Below, one piece after another: positions 20,964 to 22,856 of a stretch of DNA of 22,856 nt. The stretch spans positions 1-22,856 of the forward strand of contig JBBSGC010000016.1 of NCBI GenBank assembly GCA_038254525.1, given 5' to 3'. This DNA is from JBBSGC01 sp038254525. Its GTDB lineage: Bacteria > Actinomycetota > Actinomycetes > Propionibacteriales > Nocardioidaceae. A program made the translations under genes and the position numbers. Position 1 is the first letter of the stretch. Each line of letters opens with the position of its first letter. The notes below the pieces were generated by a model. That model was not told where the DNA came from. It saw only the letters and a list, made by a program, of their open reading frames with translations, and ran no database searches.

Positions 20964-22766
20964 ATGCCTGACAACGCGCAGCTCATCGCCGGTCGCTACC
21001 GACTGGAGTCCGTGCTGGGCCGCGGCGGCATGGGTCAGGTCTGGCAGGCCCGCGACGAGATGCTCGGGCGGCAGGTGGCGGTGAAGGAGGTGCGCTTTCC
21101 AACCGGTCTGGCCGACGAGGAGCGCGAGGTGCTGTGCCAACGCACCATGCGCGAGGCCCGGTTGACGGCCAGAGTCAGCCATCCGGGGATCGTGACGATC
21201 TACGACGTGGTGTCCGAGAACGACCGGCCGTACATCGTGATGGAGCTGGTGAACGCACCCAGTCTCGCCCAGGAGATCGACGCGCACGGTCCGCTGTCGC
21301 CGGCCCGGACCGCCTCGATGGGCCTGGGTCTGCTCGCCGCTCTCGACGTGGCGCACCTCGAGGGGGTGGTGCACCGTGACGTGAAGCCCAGCAACGTGCT
21401 GCTCAGCGACGACCGGGTGGTGCTCACCGACTTCGGCATTGCGACCAGCGACAGCGATGCGACCCTCACCTCGACCGGCCTCCTGGTGGGATCACCGACC
21501 TACATGTCGCCCGAACGGCTGCGCGGCGAGGCGATCGGACCGCCCGCCGACCTGTGGTCCCTCGGCGCCACCTTGTACGCGGCGCTCGAGGCGGAGCCAC
21601 CGTTTCGTGGCCCGACCGTGATGGGCACCATCACCTCGGTCCTGGCCGACGACCCGCCGGTGCCTGGCGTCGTTGGACCGCTGCGCGACGCGCTGCTGGG
21701 CCTGTTGACCAAGTCGCCGGAACGGCGGTTGACCAGCGCCCAGGTGCGCCCCCTCCTGCGGCAGGTCGTCGAGCGGCCGGCCGAGGCGGTGCCGTCGCCG
21801 GCGGCGGCTGCGCCCACGACCACCGTGCACCTGCCGGCGGTGCCGCCGGTGATGGCGCCGGCAGCGCTCGAGCCGGCCGGGGGCGACTTCTTCTCCTGGG
21901 TCTCCACCGACGAGGAGCCGAAGCCGCTGGCCGATCCGGCGAGCGGCTCGGAGCCTCCGCGAGGGCCGAGCTCGGCGCCCGAACGCTCCGGACGGCGTCC
22001 CGGCACCCGCTCCCTGCTGGCGGCGCTCGCCATCGCGGTGCTCGCGATCGCTGCGGTGATCGTCTCTCAGCTCGGCGGCTCCCCGAGCCCGACCGGGAGC
22101 CCGGGCACCTCGTTAACGAGCGGGGACTCCGGCACCCACGTGCCCTCGTCGGATCCCTCAGGGGTCGCGGGGCCGCCCAGGGGCTCGACCACGACCACGG
22201 CGCCGTCGACTAAACCTCGCAAGTCGCCGTCCTCTTCGCCGTCCAAGTCGCCGTCCACGTCGCCTTCGTCCAGCGCTTCGACGACAACGCCGCCGAGCGC
22301 ATCCCCCTCGAGCACGCCGGGGAGCGTGCCGGCCGGCTACCGCCTGCTCCATGACCCGCTCAACTTCACGGTCGCGGTGCCGCGCGGTTGGAACCGGCGG
22401 TACGACGGGGGCACGTCGGTCGACTTCGTCTCACCGGACGGCTCCTCGTACCTGCGCGTCGACCAGATAGCTCAGGCGGGTCCGAGCGCCGAGCAGGCGT
22501 GGCTCGACAACGAGCCGTCCGTGGCGGCGCGACTCCCTGGCTACCACCGCATCCGGATCGACCCGATCGACTTCCGCGGGTGGTCGGCCGCCGACTGGGA
22601 GTTCACCTGGCAGGGCAGCTCGGGCACGATCCATGTCCTCAACCGCGGCATAATCACCGACCCGCGTGGGTTCGCGCTCTACATGTCTGGGCCAGATGCA
22701 ACCTGGCAGAGCCAGAGCCTGCCCGTGTTCGACCAGGCCGCGGCAACGTTCGAACCTTCGGGCTGA
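20964..22766 (+). CDS. Transmembrane Ser/Thr protein kinase with unusual extracellular domain
   Basis: Receptor-like eukaryotic-type kinase of 600 residues. The kinase domain (about 11-270) is complete: glycine loop GRGGMGQVW, catalytic lysine Lys41 in VAVKEV, HRDVKPSNVLL with Asp139, DFGIA with Asp157, a threonine-rich activation loop, SPERL, and DLWSLG. A proline/alanine-rich juxtamembrane linker leads to one helix (about 350-368). Outside, a Ser/Thr/Pro/Lys-rich stalk (about 371-455) precedes a folded domain (456-600) starting GYRLLHDPLNFTVAVPRGW. That domain is not a PASTA repeat and resembles small PsbP/DUF1795-like sensor or substrate-binding folds found on some actinobacterial kinases. 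ATG 20964 follows a G-rich site. Targets are unknown. Confidence 0.93.
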   Translation: MPDNAQLIAGRYRLESVLGRGGMGQVWQARDEMLGRQVAVKEVRFPTGLADEEREVLCQRTMREARLTARVSHPGIVTIYDVVSENDRPYIVMELVNAPSLAQEIDAHGPLSPARTASMGLGLLAALDVAHLEGVVHRDVKPSNVLLSDDRVVLTDFGIATSDSDATLTSTGLLVGSPTYMSPERLRGEAIGPPADLWSLGATLYAALEAEPPFRGPTVMGTITSVLADDPPVPGVVGPLRDALLGLLTKSPERRLTSAQVRPLLRQVVERPAEAVPSPAAAAPTTTVHLPAVPPVMAPAALEPAGGDFFSWVSTDEEPKPLADPASGSEPPRGPSSAPERSGRRPGTRSLLAALAIAVLAIAAVIVSQLGGSPSPTGSPGTSLTSGDSGTHVPSSDPSGVAGPPRGSTTTTAPSTKPRKSPSSSPSKSPSTSPSSSASTTTPPSASPSSTPGSVPAGYRLLHDPLNFTVAVPRGWNRRYDGGTSVDFVSPDGSSYLRVDQIAQAGPSAEQAWLDNEPSVAARLPGYHRIRIDPIDFRGWSAADWEFTWQGSSGTIHVLNRGIITDPRGFALYMSGPDATWQSQSLPVFDQAAATFEPSG

Positions 22767-22856
22767 GCACGGCCATCGCGAGCGCCAGTCCCAGTCCGCC
22801 TGCCGCCAGCGGCGACTCCAACCGGTCCCAGCCGAACGCACCGAAGGCCACCGACC

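Noticed and set aside
22654..22856. Possible C-terminus of a minus-strand membrane protein entering from the right edge
   Set aside because: A hydrophobic stretch (GGLGLALAMAVL) is visible, but the frame would overlap the kinase gene by over 100 nt and too little is in the window to support it. The tail 22767-22856 shows nothing else.

Overview
The window is high-GC DNA with GTG and TTG starts, IdeR, a UdgX-type uracil-DNA glycosylase, an Rv1155-like F420/flavin protein, and a transmembrane Ser/Thr kinase. Together these indicate an actinomycete (Actinomycetota). Genes are short transcription units on both strands. No prophage, insertion sequence, tRNA, rRNA or CRISPR was recognised.

Left part (1-6124). 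The tail of a double zinc-ribbon protein is followed by pdxH. A 315-nt gap then contains two adjacent, strongly self-complementary segments (932-991 and 993-1066), which look like an undescribed structured RNA or DNA element. An MFS exporter comes next. On the minus strand, a photolyase, UdgX and a hotdog/thioesterase-like gene form a compact unit, so two of its three members are DNA repair genes. Divergent to it is ideR, whose metal ligands all match the mycobacterial protein.

Middle part (6125-12000). The general PTS proteins HPr (minus) and enzyme I (plus) are divergent, with no EII component in view. A Tat-exported DUF1501 protein follows, preceded on the minus strand by its usual partner DUF1800. 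A PGPGW membrane protein and an SRPBCC protein overlap tail to tail.

Right part (12546-22856). This holds an OsmC peroxidase, an MBL-fold hydrolase with a metallophosphoesterase, a small acidic protein, a ChaB protein with a GNR/RG-rich single-pass membrane protein, an Rv1155-like protein coupled to a small membrane protein, a secreted Asp-box (BNR) protein, a GH3 enzyme with an altered catalytic signature, a two-helix membrane protein, and a receptor-like Ser/Thr kinase with a novel-looking extracellular domain.

The most striking unexplained signal is a family of 22-bp-period tandem arrays. There are four of them (6411-6498, 8256-8366, 14484-14571, 14993-15080), sharing the core CCGTGAGTT. 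They form two inverted pairs: one brackets ptsI, the other brackets the small acidic ORF. In both pairs the left array lies in a divergent intergenic region and the right array in a convergent one.
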